Shown here piece by piece: positions 6,478-7,121 of a stretch of DNA of 7,121 bases. Position 1 is the first letter of the stretch, and the number at the start of each line of letters is the position of its first letter. Made by a program: the position numbers and the translations under genes. Under the pieces are notes generated by a model, which searched no databases, had not been told where the DNA came from, and saw only the letters and a list, made by a program, of their open reading frames with translations. Source of the DNA: Coriobacteriia bacterium (GTDB taxonomy: Bacteria; Actinomycetota; Coriobacteriia; Anaerosomatales; SLCP01). Where the stretch lies: positions 1 through 7,121 of the forward strand of contig SLCP01000002.1 of assembly GCA_007125735.1 (NCBI GenBank). Direction: 5' to 3'.

Positions 6478-6671
6478 CCGGCACGCCCCAGTGCGCGGAC
6501 GCCGGACAACCGCCTGCTCCCCGCTGCTACCGTTCGCCGAAAACCCCGGATTCGTGCAAGACTTAACGGTCTCGAGTGGTATATTATATATATGAGCGGT
6601 TTGTGAATGCCGGCACAAGCGCTCACCAAGCCGGAGTCTGGATCACCGGCGCAGGAAGGGAGGCGAGCGTC
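6478..6671. promoter_or_regulatory. Intergenic region between folP and the small plus-strand gene, promoter-like AT island at 6580-6593
   Basis: This 194-base gap separates divergently oriented genes. It contains a 14-base run of only A and T (6580-6593) in otherwise GC-rich DNA. On the minus strand, a perfect TATAAT lies at 6583-6588; TTCACA at 6602-6607 matches five of six bases of the -35 consensus but is 13 bases from TATAAT and 18 from the weaker TATACC at 6578-6583. On the plus strand, TTAACG at 6563-6568 is 16 bases before TATATA at 6585-6590. A transcript towards folP would have a leader of about 100 bases, one towards the small gene about 80. No known riboswitch was recognised in either leader. 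Confidence 0.5.
6658..6663 (+). promoter_or_regulatory. Ribosome binding site of the small membrane protein gene
   Basis: GGGAGG (within AAGGGAGG) 8 bases before the ATG at 6672. This near-perfect Shine-Dalgarno site is the main reason to accept so short a gene and to choose this start. Confidence 0.65.
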
Positions 6672-6842
6672 ATGATCACCGCATTCTCGGTAGTGATGCT
6701 TGGCCTCGGAGCCGTACTGCTCGTTTCGGCGCTCGTCTACATCGTCGGGTTCGTCGTCTCCGCCATCATCGGCGCAGGCTATGCGACTGTCGATGCAGCC
6801 GTGCACCACGGGGAGCACGACGCCAAGGTCCACGCAGCCTGA
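6672..6842 (+). CDS. Small single-pass membrane protein, unknown function
   Basis: I do not recognise this 56-residue protein. Residues 5-36 are uncharged and strongly hydrophobic (VVMLGLGAVLLVSALVYIVG lies at 7-26, followed by FVVSAIIGAG at 27-36), long enough for one membrane helix and rich in glycine and alanine. The tail (41-56) is hydrophilic with four histidines, H45, H46, H49 and H54, and two acidic residues, D50 and E48. There is no charge before the helix, so topology cannot be read from the sequence. Reality is supported by GGGAGG 8 bases before the ATG, GC-rich third positions, and an upstream promoter-like island. It is the only plus-strand gene here, antisense to the operon, and converges on the end of folE with a 56-base gap. 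The frame opens earlier, at a GTG at 6576, but that start has no ribosome site and would lie beside the AT island. Confidence 0.65.
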   Translation: MITAFSVVMLGLGAVLLVSALVYIVGFVVSAIIGAGYATVDAAVHHGEHDAKVHAA

Positions 6843-6881
6843 ACGGGCGACGCCCAACGACGTGACTGAGAGCGTGTTCCC

Positions 6882-6920
6882 GTCGCTCATCGGTGCGCCT
6901 ATCGGCCCTTGATGAGCGAC
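6882..6920. terminator. Inverted repeat at the folE stop, possible bidirectional terminator
   Basis: GTCGCTCATC (6882-6891) is the exact reverse complement of GATGAGCGAC (6911-6920): 10 bp of stem, extendable by G-U pairs, with a 19-base loop that contains the folE stop codon. The right arm is inside the last codons of folE; the left arm is in the 56-base gap between folE and the convergent small gene. Neither side has a run of T, so it is not a classical intrinsic terminator, but its place between two convergent 3' ends fits a stop signal or an mRNA-stabilising hairpin. Confidence 0.45.
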
Positions 6921-7121
6921 ATCGCCTCCGAGCGTGTGGCTATGCTGCGCTCGAAGATGCCGCGAACGGCCGACGTCGTCGTGATGGCCCCTGGCTTCTG
7001 AACGCCGCGCATCGACATGCAGAGGTGCTCGGCTTCGATCACGACCATCACGCCAGACGGCTCCAGGTGCTCGACGATGGTGTCGGCGATCTGGCTCGTC
7101 ATCCGCTCCTGGACCTGCGGC
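6899..7121 (-). CDS. folE: GTP cyclohydrolase I, C-terminal part
   Basis: The gene enters from the right edge; 73 C-terminal residues and a TAG stop are visible. FolE converts GTP to 7,8-dihydroneopterin triphosphate, the first step of folate synthesis. The visible part reads PQVQERMTSQIADTIVEHLE, then GVMVVIEAEHLCMSMRG and TTTSAVRGIF, ending TRSEAMSLIKGR. EHLCMSMRG holds the histidine (visible residue 32) and the third zinc-ligand cysteine (visible residue 34, codon at 7021-7019); the other two zinc ligands and most of the substrate site lie outside the window. The reading frame is intact up to the edge. The shorter ATG at 7102 is internal, since PQVQER before it is conserved. It is co-oriented with folP but separated from it by 421 bases that hold another gene and promoter-like DNA, so it may belong to a separate transcript. 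Confidence 0.95.
   Translation of the reverse strand, partial: PQVQERMTSQIADTIVEHLEPSGVMVVIEAEHLCMSMRGVQKPGAITTTSAVRGIFERSIATRSEAMSLIKGR

Noticed and set aside
6478..6580. A tetrahydrofolate or other riboswitch in the folP leader
   Set aside because: I looked for the conserved helices and core bases of known folate-related riboswitches and did not recognise them; a covariance-model search would settle it.
6843..6853. GGGCGACGCCC as a terminator of the small gene
   Set aside because: Only 4 bp of stem with a 3-base loop and no T-run; the larger 6882-6920 repeat is a better candidate.
6474..6890. A 138-codon minus-strand frame across the folE-folP gap
   Set aside because: It runs through the promoter-like island and opposite the small membrane gene, has mixed composition and no ribosome site or motif. 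The plus-strand small gene explains the region better.
1..7121. CRISPR array, transposon, attachment site, tRNA or defence genes
   Set aside because: No regularly spaced repeats, terminal inverted repeats, integrase or transposase motifs, or cloverleaf-like sequence were seen; nearly the whole window is accounted for by cofactor genes.

Overview
The window is a compact block of cofactor biosynthesis genes from a high-GC bacterium. Seven genes lie on the minus strand with tiny gaps or overlaps: folE (5' end cut by the window edge), folP, folK, panB, panC, nadA and nadB. An eighth, nadC, is cut at the left edge. GC-rich third codon positions, GTG and TTG starts, purine-rich Shine-Dalgarno sites and start-stop overlaps suggest an actinobacterium-like genome. 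The narrower guess of an anaerobic lineage such as Coriobacteriia rests only on general resemblance and is weak.

Layout, in the direction of minus-strand transcription (right to left). 7121-6899: C-terminal 73 residues of GTP cyclohydrolase I (folE). 6898-6478: a roughly 420-base gap that carries a 56-codon plus-strand membrane protein gene (6672-6842), a perfect 10-bp inverted repeat over the folE stop codon, and an AT-only 14-base island that looks like a promoter region, possibly for both strands. 6477-4823: folP and folK, 5 bases apart; FolK has an unusual extra C-terminal domain of about 100 residues. 4822-4729: a 94-base gap with a candidate internal promoter. 4728-2940: panB and panC. 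2943-1: nadA, nadB and nadC, each overlapping its neighbour by 4 to 8 bases.

The genes make three cofactors. FolE, FolK and FolP belong to the pterin branch of folate synthesis; folB is not here. PanB consumes 5,10-methylene-tetrahydrofolate, so the folate genes feed the pantothenate step directly. PanC joins pantoate to beta-alanine; panD is not here. NadB, NadA and NadC convert aspartate to nicotinate mononucleotide, the de novo route to NAD. From panB to nadC the genes look like one translationally coupled operon, probably continuous with folP-folK.

I saw no mobile element, CRISPR array, tRNA, rRNA, recognisable riboswitch or defence system. The enzymes are ordinary housekeeping genes; what is unusual is the FolK extension and the small membrane gene antisense to the operon.
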